The notes under the pieces are model-generated. The model was not told the origin of the DNA, made no database searches, and saw only the letters and a list, made by a program, of their open reading frames with translations. Positions 9,695-20,900 of a stretch of 64,000 nt of DNA are shown in pieces (within the stretch, counting starts at the first letter, position 1; each line of letters opens with the position of its first letter). This DNA is from Norana najaformis (Eukaryota > Annelida > Clitellata > Crassiclitellata > Hormogastridae): contig OZ029916.1 in assembly GCA_964023275.1 (NCBI GenBank), positions 22,655,389-22,719,388 on the forward strand, written 5' to 3'. Position numbers and translations under genes: made by a program.

Positions 9695-11850
9695 CTGCAA
9701 ACAGTGAAGGCATTTTATTACAACACTGAAAACATTTCTTAATAAATGGACACACCATATTTTCCAGACTTTGCATCGCTCCTTAAAATCAATGGTATAT
9801 AGGGTGCATCCACACACAGATTTCCGGACAGAATGCACATAAGCAGTAATTAAGCACATATGCTAATGACGGTCGCAAACACGTGGCTATTGTTAGCAAA
9901 TGATTGCTCAAAAATAACTGATGGAATAAAATTATTCTCTTGCACTTTTGAAATTAAAGATTTCCAGCATTTGTTATTGGTAATGATTTGATTGTAATTA
10001 CTTAATTCCTCAAGTAAATTCAGCCATCTGAATGCGTCCAGAGGTAATATATTGGAAGATAGAAAGGCACTGTTAACTATTAAATGAGTAAGTAGGTTAT
10101 AAGCCCAGAGTTTACAAGTTGTTGGTAACAAATAATCAATTAAATTCTCCAAAATGTTTGTTCGTCTTTGGTCATCTTTAAAAAATCCATCAAAGTTTCA
10201 AAGTTCTTGTCTTCCGTATTGCTTTGAAACAGTCTTCACTTTCTGCATTATGTGTTACCAGCACCTTCTGTTATCTTATTAATTGTTCCTTCTTAATCCT
10301 GCAATAATTACTCCAGATTATTGCTTGTTTGGACACTTTGCACAGTCTGACAGCAGGCAGGATCATGCAGGGGTGCTCCAAGCCTTGATTTCCGGCCCAT
10401 ACTACCTTCACGTTCTGACCTCCTCTATCCCTGGCAGCAGATGACTATGTTCTGCAGCTCAGGGTGACCTTGCTTGTTCCGTGAGTCCAAACAGCCATGG
10501 CTCAACGCAGAAGCTTTGCCGTGGTCGGCCCTACTTCTTGGAATGGTTTGCCTGGTGACCTGCGGCATGAGCTTCTCTGCCTTTCTCCATCTATTTTCCG
10601 CAAAGCGCATTAAGACCATTCTTTTCCCTAGTGGTTCTGGGTTGTCAGGCTGGAAGCACCTCTGATGAGTTCATCTTGAAGTGATGCTTTATAAATTCTT
10701 GATTACAATTACAATTTAAGATACCAATATAGACGAACCAGACACAAATCTACTCAGACCGTGGAGGCTCATCTTCTGGGCTACACAGGTCCTGGAGAAA
10801 AGCCTAAGAGCAGAACTGTTAGTACTAGTCGCAATTAGAGACTTGCTTACATTTCAACACCCACAGCATTTAAAACATTGTTATTTAACCAAGTGAAAGA
10901 TTGAAAAATCCACATTTCCATTCAGTTTAAAGAGTATGTAGTACTAATAAACCACATGCACCAGTTCAGACATTCAAGAACATGGGTTAGCGCTCGTGGA
11001 CTACTTCTGTACATGGTCTCTGTGGGCCTGTGGGGTATACTCATGTGCGGGTTATATCAAACTGTTTTACATGTTTTCATAACTTCTCCAGGTTATATGG
11101 GAATGCGGGTTATATAATTTTGTTGGTTACATGTGTGAAAATATGGTAATACAATGCCTTAATATACTTTGCCTTCTTACCTAGAGGCTTCAAATATAGA
11201 AAAAAAATAAATACCACACTGAAAGTCACACATGAGTAAACTAAAATGGCAGCCGCACAGAACTATTGTTATTACCGTGAACATAATTATGCAATCACAT
11301 ATGTTTTAACAGTTATGATCAGGCTAATTTAGATGAGCTATCTCCAATGTCATCAGCAATCCCAATCTGGATGCTATCTGTATTTGGGATTAGCTACACT
11401 GTGGGATTTGCTAGGACTGTGAAAGGCCTACAAAGTGTGCATTTCTTAGCATAGCATCCCTTGGACAATCCCACTGACTTGACGCAACGCTCGTGAATAA
11501 GCTGGTTCCTAGCAATTAGCTTTTAAGAGGCATTTTAGAATTTTTTTGTAGATTACGATTACGTTTATTGTTAACTACAAAACCGGCAGTGCTCGTTTAT
11601 TGCTTTTCTTTTTCTCATCAGTACAGCGCTACATAAATCTGACAACTTCTTTTTCGGCCAAAGTCGTAGAGCCTGTCAACAAACGGTCAGTACGTGTTCA
11701 TTTCTTACTTATTTACAAGTAACCTCACAGTTTAATTTCAAAATACTTAGTTGCCTTTCTATTATTATAATACTCGCCCTCTTGCGCATAAGTTCCACAG
11801 AGAAACGATACAACAAAGGACAGCAGCCATGCATCTTTTCTGGTCCACAT
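9534..11850 (-). CDS. Candidate small secreted/single-pass membrane protein gene (unrecognised)
   Basis: Two exon-like segments on the minus strand suggest one gene: a signal-peptide exon (11850-11729) and a C-terminal transmembrane exon (9694-9534). Their phases (2 out, 1 in) cannot join directly, so at least one middle exon is needed. A 32-base segment at 10760-10791 fits both phases and has AG/GT edges, but its donor is weak. A longer open stretch at about 9870-10166 also fits. With the short option the protein would be about 104 residues: signal peptide, short ectodomain, one TM helix, short basic tail. No family was recognised. Confidence 0.4.
10330..10715 (+). mobile_element. 3' end of a truncated CR1/L2-like LINE
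   Basis: The plus-strand frame reads MAQRRSFAVVGPTSWNGLP then GDLRHELLCLSPSIF before a stop. This matches the C-terminal RSF-x-VVGP-x-x-WN-x-LP signature of CR1/L2-type reverse transcriptases. It ends in a (ATTACA)-type hexamer tail at about 10700, like the copy ending near 47870. Confidence 0.6.
11729..11850 (-). CDS. Signal-peptide first exon of candidate membrane protein
   Basis: The ATG at 11850 is preceded by an in-frame TAA upstream. The peptide begins MWTRKDAWLLSFVVSFLCG, then TYAQEGEYYN. It has a short charged n-region, an 11-residue hydrophobic core and a cleavage site after TYA, a textbook secretory signal peptide. The exon continues NRKATKYFEIKL to a donor gtgagg. The surrounding sequence is less AT-rich than its neighbours, as expected near a 5' end. 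Confidence 0.5.
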
Positions 11851-12029
11851 CGTCGCGTTTAAACTTTCTTCGTACAGTCTTGCTTATAATCTCTCGCTCA
11901 AGCACACCTTTCAGAAAACGACGTAAGCGCAGTCACGTGATCCAGGTGTATACCAAAGAGCTCTGAATTCACATAGCTTCTCCAACCAACAACCTCTCCC
12001 GCCGAATGGACATTAAACCGACCCGACGA

Positions 12030-12290
12030 GCTTTTCTGAATTGTAATTGTAATCACATATTTACATGGCGCCTCTCAAAGAAAGACTCACCAGAGGCGCT
12101 CTGTTGAGTTTTTTTGCATCTAGCTTACTAACCGTAATCGTTATCGTAAGCTCGAGATTTCTACAGCGCCCAACGAAAGCTAAGTCGCGGGAATCAGCTT
12201 ATTCACAGGCGCTCAGTCAAAACAAAATCGATAGGCAGGAATGGTTCGGTTCCAGAACTGACAATCCTAACAGTTAAACGACTTCACATT
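12030..12290 (-). repeat. Interspersed LINE/SINE 3'-tail repeat, copies 1 and 2
   Basis: Read on the minus strand, two 3' ends occur in tandem: GGGCGCTGTAGAAATCTCG followed by TTACGATAACGATTACG, and GGCGCCATGTAAATATGTG followed by ATTACAATTACAATT. The body of the first (GCGCCTGTGAATAAGCTG) recurs near 12430 and 21420. Confidence 0.6.
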
Positions 12291-12377
12291 TGTGGTTGAC
12301 CGCTGACAAACCTATCAAAATTCCAGAAAATAATCGGTTTGTTAACCATATTCTTATGTAGAATAAGTGAGTAGACC

Positions 12378-12485
12378 TAATCGTAATCGTAATCTCAAGA
12401 TTTCTTCAGCGCCCAAGAAATCTAAGTCTCAGGATACAGGTCATTCACATGCTCTCAGTCACAACAAAATTGATAGACGTGCAAG
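12378..12485 (-). repeat. Interspersed 3'-tail repeat, copy 3
   Basis: The minus strand shows the diverged order TCAATTTTGTTGTGACTGAG, GAATGACCTG, TTGGGCGCTG and AGAAATCTTGAG, ending in ATTACGATTACGATTA. It lies about 100 bases from copies 1 and 2 in the same orientation. Confidence 0.6.
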
Positions 12486-12999
12486 GGTGATGCCTGGAAA
12501 TTAGAATTGGCGGGGCGATCGAGATAATGAGAAGATCGAGGAGACGTTAGGGGTAGATAACAGATAGGCCTATTTGCATTCACTTAGGGTTATAACTTAC
12601 AGGCATATAGAAGCTGCAGATTAGGCCTACTCAGAAACAGATGAGTCTGAAGAAGTTGTGCATTTGCCAACAGTTTCTAACAGGCCTGCAGAAACGGTGA
12701 AACCAAGCCAAGTACTCCGAATTTAGGGTTTCAAAGAGCATAAAGGTGGAAGCTGTTTGGAACTTTGGAGATCCTTAATTTAGATCAGGGCAAAACAAGT
12801 AACTGTAATACAGTTGCTTACATGCCTCAATAGCAAATGTACAACGCTAGGTCCCGCGCTCTGAATATTTGCGCCGGATATGCCTTTTATTAGATTATCC
12901 CAATTATTAATTATGCTAAGTCAACTGAATAATTGTTTTGTGCAGCTATCATTCAATCTATCGTCGCATAGCGTCTGATGGCATTTGGCCAATGTTTCC

Positions 13000-13720
13000 A
13001 TGAGCAATATGCCTTGTATTAAGTTGTTATAATTTTGGTTAAGCTGCAGGCGTCGGTCCATACACTCTGCGGCGTGGCTTAACGTTGGCTGCATTGCTGC
13101 GCTCGCACAAAGGATCGATTTCTCGTTAAAAGGCTCTTCCTAGCTGTCTGCTCGCGCGTATCTCTGTGTTCGCTTATAGGGGCCTACATGTGTGTTTTTC
13201 TGTACGTCTGTCTTTCTGCCTGCCGGTCTGTCTTCCTGTCTCTGTTTGTTACTCTTTCAGTGTCGGTATGTGTTTGTGTCTGCGTGTTTGTCAGTCTGCC
13301 TATCTCACTGTTTTGGGACTCGTGGTACGTAGGCTGTGATGTATTATGTGTACGAGACGGTCATAATGTGTTGGGCGTGTGCGCCTGGAAAAGAGTCGTC
13401 GAAGGAGCGAGTACTAGGCCTATGCAGAGCCTTATTGATCGTATCAGTGCGTCGTCGGTCCTCTGCCACAGAAGCAGCAGCAGCCGCGGGGATGCTACAT
13501 CGTTGCCTTATCCCACCATAGACAACCCACACCACACTGCAGGGTGATTCTGTTGCAGAGTCGTGGCCTTCTGTCGACGATTGCGATCGTTTTTTGAACG
13601 GTGTGGATTAATAATAATTATTCTTTTCATCAGGTGGATTATTCTTGTGTTCTGAGCGGCTGCACGATCAGGTGTTCGCTTGCTTTGTAAGGTACACCAA
13701 GATCGGCGATCTTTGCCCAT
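13000..13720. promoter_or_regulatory. Possible 5' region of the BNIP2-like gene
   Basis: This stretch is richer in CG dinucleotides than its surroundings and includes a TCTG/CTGT-rich part at 13185-13315. The first coding exon of the BNIP2-like gene starts at a splice acceptor, so a noncoding first exon must lie upstream, and this is the best-looking place. No TATA box or firm donor could be assigned. This is inference from composition and position. Confidence 0.2.
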
Positions 13721-14719
13721 CGTAATTAATTTTTAAATTAAAGGGGCTCAAAGTTATGTTATCATGTATCTTTTGTGGCTTGTTAATCACTGTCACGAGA
13801 AGTTTATGTAGCGCCTGTTTGGGCGTGAGTAGGGAATGAATGTTTCCAGAAGGAGATCTTGACATGGACGGCTTGATTTAATTATGCCAATTTCTTTGGC
13901 TAACTGCAAATTCAGACACCCAGCGGTTCTAGGGAGAAACATTCAGTGTCCGCTGAATACCAAATTTCAGCACTGCATTTCAGTTGAGCTGGTTGCTCTA
14001 AGATTTTGTTCCATAACATTCCACTTCTTTGGCTTCTTCGCATTATCTTGCATGTTTGTAGTTAAGAGATTATAAAACCCAAGCCTTTGTACCAGTATCA
14101 TTTCAGTTAATTTTAACATGTGAAAGTTACATAAACCTACATAAGCCTACATGTGTACAATAGGAACAAGCCCCCTCAAAACACTAGTAAATAATGGAGC
14201 AATAACACTAGCCTAAAGTAAATAGATTTGTTATTAACCAGCCTAAAATAATTTTTTCCATGGCTCAATCTGGTTCCTTTGTCTATTCTATTGAAACTTT
14301 ATAAAATTATGTTGCACTGCTGTAGTAATGCAGAAGCATCAGTCAATGGTTGGTTGTAAGTAAAATTGAAATGAGTGATGAAATCTTGGGGAAATATGGT
14401 CATAACCTAAGAAAAACAATCACCTACAATAATAACCATGGCCATAATTATATACCACTACTTTACTCAGATTAACTATACAATGCTTAAATTACATCAA
14501 TGGAAATCAGGTGCAATACATTTTACTTCACTGGTATTCACTTAGCATTTAACTTTACGTTATATTTAAAAAAAATAAAAACCATGATGTGCACATAACA
14601 CTTAAGTGTTGAACTTAAGTGTGCATATTATGAAAAAAATTACATGCTGTGATGAATGGTAATTTACACCAATTGCAACCTCTCGTACATTACGCTTATG
14701 CTGCCACTACCTTTTTTAG

Positions 14720-14946
14720 CTGTTGATGAGAACTGGAGTAGCATTTGAGGAACTGATCCAACCGGAATGTTTATAGAATGGAACGGGATATAGAGCTGTC
14801 TTCTCTAATAATTCATGACCCACTGATCTTTGGCAAAGACAGAAATTTAACCAAAGACTGGAACGAATCATATAACTCAAGCATACAAGACAATCGCAAC
14901 GACTCACAGCAGATGGAAGCTGGCTCCACTGGAAAAAGCAACAATG
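14720..14946 (+). CDS. BNIP2-like exon 1 (5' UTR 14720-14777, start codon 14778)
   Basis: The acceptor is accttttttag at 14719. The chosen ATG starts [19 protein letters not shown], then [19 protein letters not shown] and [18 protein letters not shown], to the donor gttagc. An in-frame stop at 14754 excludes an earlier start in this exon. The exon ends in phase 1 and joins the next exon without a stop. Confidence 0.6.
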
Positions 14947-17900
14947 GTTAGCGAATTAAAAATTAATTTCAAAGAAAGAAAGAAAGAAGATAGATAAACA
15001 TCTGTAGCTTTCAAAAAACAGTGCGTAATTAAGTAAAGAGATTTTAACAGTAAAATAAGAAACCGAGTATTATATAAAATGACTGGAATTAATTAAAATA
15101 TTAAATATGGCTCTTCCAATTGTTTATATGACAAACAAGACAGTTTTTCAAGATTGATTATTTACATCAGAAGTTTTTCTAATTCTTTGCAGTATTAAGA
15201 TTTAAAAACAGTTAAGTGATTGTAGTAGTCTGTGGTTCACCTAAAATAATACTGACATCTATAAATCTGAGTACAGTGTTGAATAATAAGAAGATAAAGC
15301 ACTTAATTGTGGTCAATTATTCTGCACTAGATCATTCGCTGGAAATGCTGGAGAAGAAGTCATCCAAAGAAAACAAAATGGTGAAAAGAAAGATTTTGCC
15401 AAGCTCTGATCTGCTTGGTGACTGTGAGATAGAGCCGACTCTAAAGTTTGTTCAGACTGACACTGCGACTTCTGGAGGTGAAGTTGCAACACCTGACTCT
15501 CCGACTACTCCTGACTTCATGGATAATGACGAGGTCTTTGACAATGACTTTGAGATGCCTGGTAAGATATTTCAGTCAATTCATCACTTCTATTACTTCA
15601 GTTTGAATCAGTGTTGCAAAATAATCTGTGCCAATAAACTTCGTGGTATTCTCTGGTATTCAACGGTATTCACATGTATGAGGATTTATCCAAAGTAAAT
15701 TAAATTTACCCTTTGCCCGCCGTAGGTGCAAAGTGAGACATCGGAAAACTTGCTATGTGCGCCACAAGCGCAGAATTGCAACATTATAGGTGTGTTTACT
15801 AAAGCGATTGTAAGTTAGGATACTAGTTTATTCTATGTAAATAAGTGCACCATTACTTAGAGTAATAAATAGCGTCCAATTTTCCAATTGTGCATTCATA
15901 TACGCGGGGATGGTTGCAGAGATATTACAGCTGAAAGTCAGCAATTTTCTCACAGTACTCTAGTTATTGATGCCTTAGTCAGCAAAGGTGATGTTATGTG
16001 TAATTTTTAAAGAATTGGATTTGGCAGTCACTAAGAGGGACAGTGAAAGTTTTAGTATGACTATTAGCATTCACACTGACGATCTATTAGAATTTTCCCA
16101 GCCATTATGAGGACAAAATTCGGGGTGGTAGCGCTGTGTCAGCTAGACTGGTCTTTGATGTTGCATTAGCCTATGTAACAAAATTGGTTGAAAGATTTTA
16201 GTTAAATCAGGGTACCGTTATTTAGAGCAATAAATAGGCTACAATTTTCAAACTATTGCTGTTAGTGCTTAGATTAAGAGATTTGCATCATTTTTGTATT
16301 GTGCACTTTAGGCAAGTTCAGGAGTTCAGTATAATCATTTTCTCAGCCCTGTTACTTGTCATTTACTTCTCCATGACCCAATCTAGTTCCTTTGTTGAAG
16401 TGCTTAGTAGCTTAGTCCTGTTGATACATAATTGTCAAGTTTAGTGGAGTTAAGAAACATCCATCGCTGTTAGTTCTTGGATGAGTGACCGTTTGTGGAA
16501 TACCAGGCCACTTGGTTCCTCCTAATCAGCCCCATCCTTTTGGGTGTCAACAGAAGTTGTGGTGTTAAAAAGGTGTCCAGTTATTGGATTGCTGTCGTCA
16601 CGTGTGAGCGTCACCTAAAATGTCATTGACCTATGCACCATGAGTTTCTATTGGGGTATGTAAACAAATGTGTTCTGTTATCTGTTACCTTTCTTATGCA
16701 GTACAGTGCAGTATTGTGAAGCTAGTGTCAACAATGCCTGGAACAGCCTTCAAGTAAGGCCCGTCTAGCAACCAGCCTTTCTGTGCATCCACAGGGCCAT
16801 TGTAGCTACAGCATGATTTGTGACTGGAAGCATTGGGGAGATGTGTGGGTGGGACAGTAGTAAATTTGAAGGAAACATGAATCCCATACTGAATATGGTC
16901 TGAGGGGAAAATTTTCCAATTTTCCTAAAAGTTGTGCTGTTATTAGGTAATGGCACATACAAGATCACAGATATGAAGTAAAACTGAATACATGAAAGCT
17001 CAAACTGAAATTGTGAAAAAACAGGATCTATAAATTTAAACAGAGAATAAGAAATAAAAAGTGCCTCAGTTCCTGACATCAACTGAACCACTTCCTGCAA
17101 CAACATACACTATCATGTACACTTTTGGATGAGTTTTCTCTCTTCAGGTACAGAGAATCTTTTTAGAGCAATAAAACAATAAAATATCCTTGTATCATAG
17201 AAAATAGCCTTGTAAGAGGTTTTTTTGAAGGTGCTTTATAAATCTTGATATAGTGTATCACAAAAAATTTCACTGCACAATTCACATTTTGAAACAAAAC
17301 TTTTAGACTTAATTCAGGACGTGTAGGTTTCAGATAAACAGGCATGAGCTGTTCTTTAGAAAGTCCATCATCATTGCAAGGAATTTCTGCAAGTGAAAGA
17401 AAATGGCTCACAAAAGAGAAGGAAGAAAATGAGAGATGGAGAACTGTCCAGATTGGTGACAAGGAACACAGAATTGACTTAAGAGTCATTGAGCCGTACA
17501 AGCGAGTTATTTCACATGGAGGTACTTCTCACTTCAGTTCTTCAATTCTTCCTTTAATAACTTGTTCCATTACTCAGTGTATTTACAATGCAGCCTTTGA
17601 TTGAAAACAGTTTTATAGGGAAGCCCATAAGGGACATGCGATTATTATTATTTATCTTGTGTGCACTAAATATTATCTACATTATTTTTATTTATTTAGT
17701 GCACACTAGATAAATAAAAATAATCACGTGTTCCTTAAGAGCTTCTGTAGTTTAGAACAACTGCAGTTAGTTTTATATGTAATGTTCCGCATGGTGCATT
17801 AAAGTTGAGCTTAGTTATTAATTTAGCTAAAAGCTATTAATACTTTAGTTCAACTCTCAATTTTATTTGTTGGCTCTGTTAATAAAACATGTATAAATTG

Positions 17901-20900
17901 GTTGCAAAAATTTCAATAAGGAAGCAGGCATTGTGAAATGTGTATATATTTATGTATGTACGTATGTATGTATGCGCATATGTAGGGCCTATGTACATAT
18001 GCTCATACCTATATATACCTGGCGTTTACATGTTTTGTAGTTTAATTCTTGGTGTTTAGTATGGGAATATAATTTTAGCTAGCTGGTTTCATTTGCCAGT
18101 GATAGAAAGCTGTTAATGGTACTGAATGGTACTTATAACAGGTTACTATGGAGATGGCTTCAACTCAATAATTGTGCTGACAGTTTGTTATCTGCCTGAC
18201 AAAAGAAGACACGACTACCAATATGTCATGCGGAATCTCTTTCTGTGAGTCTCACTGATCAATAATTACTGCTTCTGATTAACTTGTGATTGATTAACTA
18301 AATATAAACATAAATGTACATGGTTTTCTATAGTGACCGTATTACCTGACCCTGCTCACCCTTTAACGAATAATGATTAGGTTAAATGGTGATTGGTTGT
18401 ACGGTAATTGAACTAACTCACCAAGTAACGAAACCATATTCACTGATAACTGATAAGACATAGATTAGTTGAATTTATTGACTGCTCAGTAAATTTACTG
18501 AAGAAATAGTATTAAAAAAATTTACAAGTAAAGTAGTCACACTGTTATGATAGCCTTATATCAAACACATTATATCCTCTTATATCCTTTGAGATTTGGT
18601 TCTGGGTTGCAAAATATTATGACAAAATTTGAGTGGCATCACAAAAGTGTTTTTTGCTAAATGTTAGGGCATTACACTAATGGTACATGTTATGTAATAT
18701 TGAGCATAACATTGACACTGCCTGGTTAGTCGAGCACTAAATCTTCTAAGCGAAGACTCAAGCATTTGCGGAGACTGCCTCTTTGTATATAGGCAAATGA
18801 AAGTAAAAAGGCTTGTGTAAATTCTGAAAGCACAGTTGCATAGCACAATCGAATATCCTGAAGAGCCACAATATAAATACTCTGGGGAGCAGTGTTTCAG
18901 GGGTCATGTTGTGCACCTTGCCAGGACCTGGCTAAGGCTGGGTAAGTTAATGATCCAACCAGTGAATTCTACAATGAATCCTGGTCACGTGCCATTGACT
19001 GTGTTGACAGCCGCACATCCTGATGTGCCAATGTTCTCTGACTTTCAAGCCATAGACCCGGCACTAAGTTTCCGCATACACCAGAAGAAGGCTCTGAATA
19101 AACGATTGAACAAAGGAATGTTTACATCTAGTTCATCCCTGTGTTAAATTCTACTGCTAGGGCACAGAGGCAATGACATGCAACCAACTTGCCAAAGGTT
19201 AGTGCACTGTGTCTGCTTTGCTGAATTGAACTTGCCATGATTGTCAGTGCACTGTACTGATTAGATGACCTGAACGATGCCATGTCAAATAGATAGCAGG
19301 ATTTGATTTGCTGGAGGTTTGGGGGAGTTTGGGTGAACGCCTACCCTACCTTTGATAAAAAAATAGGTCCAGGGTCAGTTTTAACCCCCTATTGATCCAT
19401 TGTTGTGACATTTTTAGCACTTTTTATCCTTTGCCCTCCATCTCTTTTTACTTCTTAATCCTTCCCTAGCCAACATTTCAAAAATTCAACCCTATTAGTG
19501 GTGCCGTATAAAAAAAGAGTAAATCTAAATCATGTTATATTATGTGACATTCAGCTATGTGATAAGCACGCTCGAGCTTTTGGTCATGGATGAATACACA
19601 GTCGTTTACTTCCATGGTGCGGCACCAAGACAGAAAGTGCCAAGCTTTAGATGGCTGAGACAGATCTATGAAATGATTGACAGAAAGTAAGTACCAAATA
19701 ATATTAGAAATAAGTGTGTATACTGCAACATTCTAATATTGCTAACTTTGGGTACTTTTTGCCAAATACCATGTACTGGTAATAACACAGTTGTGCTATA
19801 ATATGGTTATAATCTAAATTTGAGATCCATGTACCCAAGCAGCTGTTATATCATAATTTTTTGTAATGTAGCATAATTTTTATGTTCCAGGAAGCATGGA
19901 AATATATATATATTTACCTAGTAAGGGAAAGTGTGTTCATTAATTGGCACAACAGTGACTGAGTAATAAAATAATTAGTCAAGAGTTTGGAATAACGTAA
20001 GTGTAAATGTTTTATTCATATTAATTTATATCAATATAATCCAAAATGAACAACAAATATTGACAAAACTTTTCAGTAATTACTAATTAATTTAAATGCT
20101 GAATATTACCAAGCACTCAGATGCCATATGGGGCTATACTTAAGACAAATGAAGCCCTTACGGGACTTTTGTCATATGGGCTTCAGATTTCCTCTATATA
20201 AAGTTGCTGTTGGAGAATGCATTACATTAAGTAAAACATCATGTAAACATCAACAGATGAATGGTGTAGTGACCATGTAGAAATACGTTATCTTTTCCAT
20301 TTGGAATGAGATTTGAAACAGTCTACTGAACTCTTGAACTTTGACCATTGCAATTTAGGTTCAAGAAGAACCTGAACAGACTTCTCATTGTTCATCCTAC
20401 CTTCTTTCTGCGAACAGTTATGCTGATGACAAAACCATTTCTCAGGTCAGTTATTACAGATTTTAATATTAAGCTGCACCCCCCCTAATCAATTCTTTGG
20501 TGGATTGGTGGCAGATTGTTAAAGCATCTGCCACTCATCTCTACACTAGTTCTCATGATTGCTTCATATCACAGCTGTTAAATTTTCTCTTGCACCATAT
20601 GGAAGGTAGATTTTTATACTGTTAGTTTCCTCTTAAACTCAGTATAAAGTTAGACTTTTTAAACTGCTTAAAATTTTACATCATTTTTTTACTGACATTG
20701 TGCTACTTTTTCACTCTTTTGTATGCACTTTTGTTGAACAGTGTGGGCATTTATCTCGTGATAATAGATTACTTACTTACTCATATGAAACTGACAGCCA
20801 TATGTAATGTGTAACGAAAGGCTGTCCAGATGCTGAATTGCGGTTTTCTCATTTGTGCCTCAGCATCCTTGAATGACTTTGAGGGACACTGTTGAAAGAT

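Noticed and set aside
9850-10190. Minus-strand open frame of about 112 codons, helical-looking, with phase-compatible edges for the small membrane-protein gene
   Set aside because: One frame of this length is about what chance gives in DNA this AT-rich; its acceptor is weak and no family is recognised. Kept only as an alternative middle exon.
14716-14907. Minus-strand ORF of 63 codons
   Set aside because: It is antisense to the first coding exon of the BNIP2-like gene, whose plus-strand frame joins the next exon in phase.
16765-17106. Minus-strand ORF of 113 codons
   Set aside because: No recognisable domain; hydrophobic composition expected from T-rich sequence. Judged a chance frame.
18836-19147. 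Plus-strand ORF of 103 codons in a BNIP2-like intron
   Set aside because: No family resemblance, no convincing splice pair in phase, and the BCH domain is complete without it.
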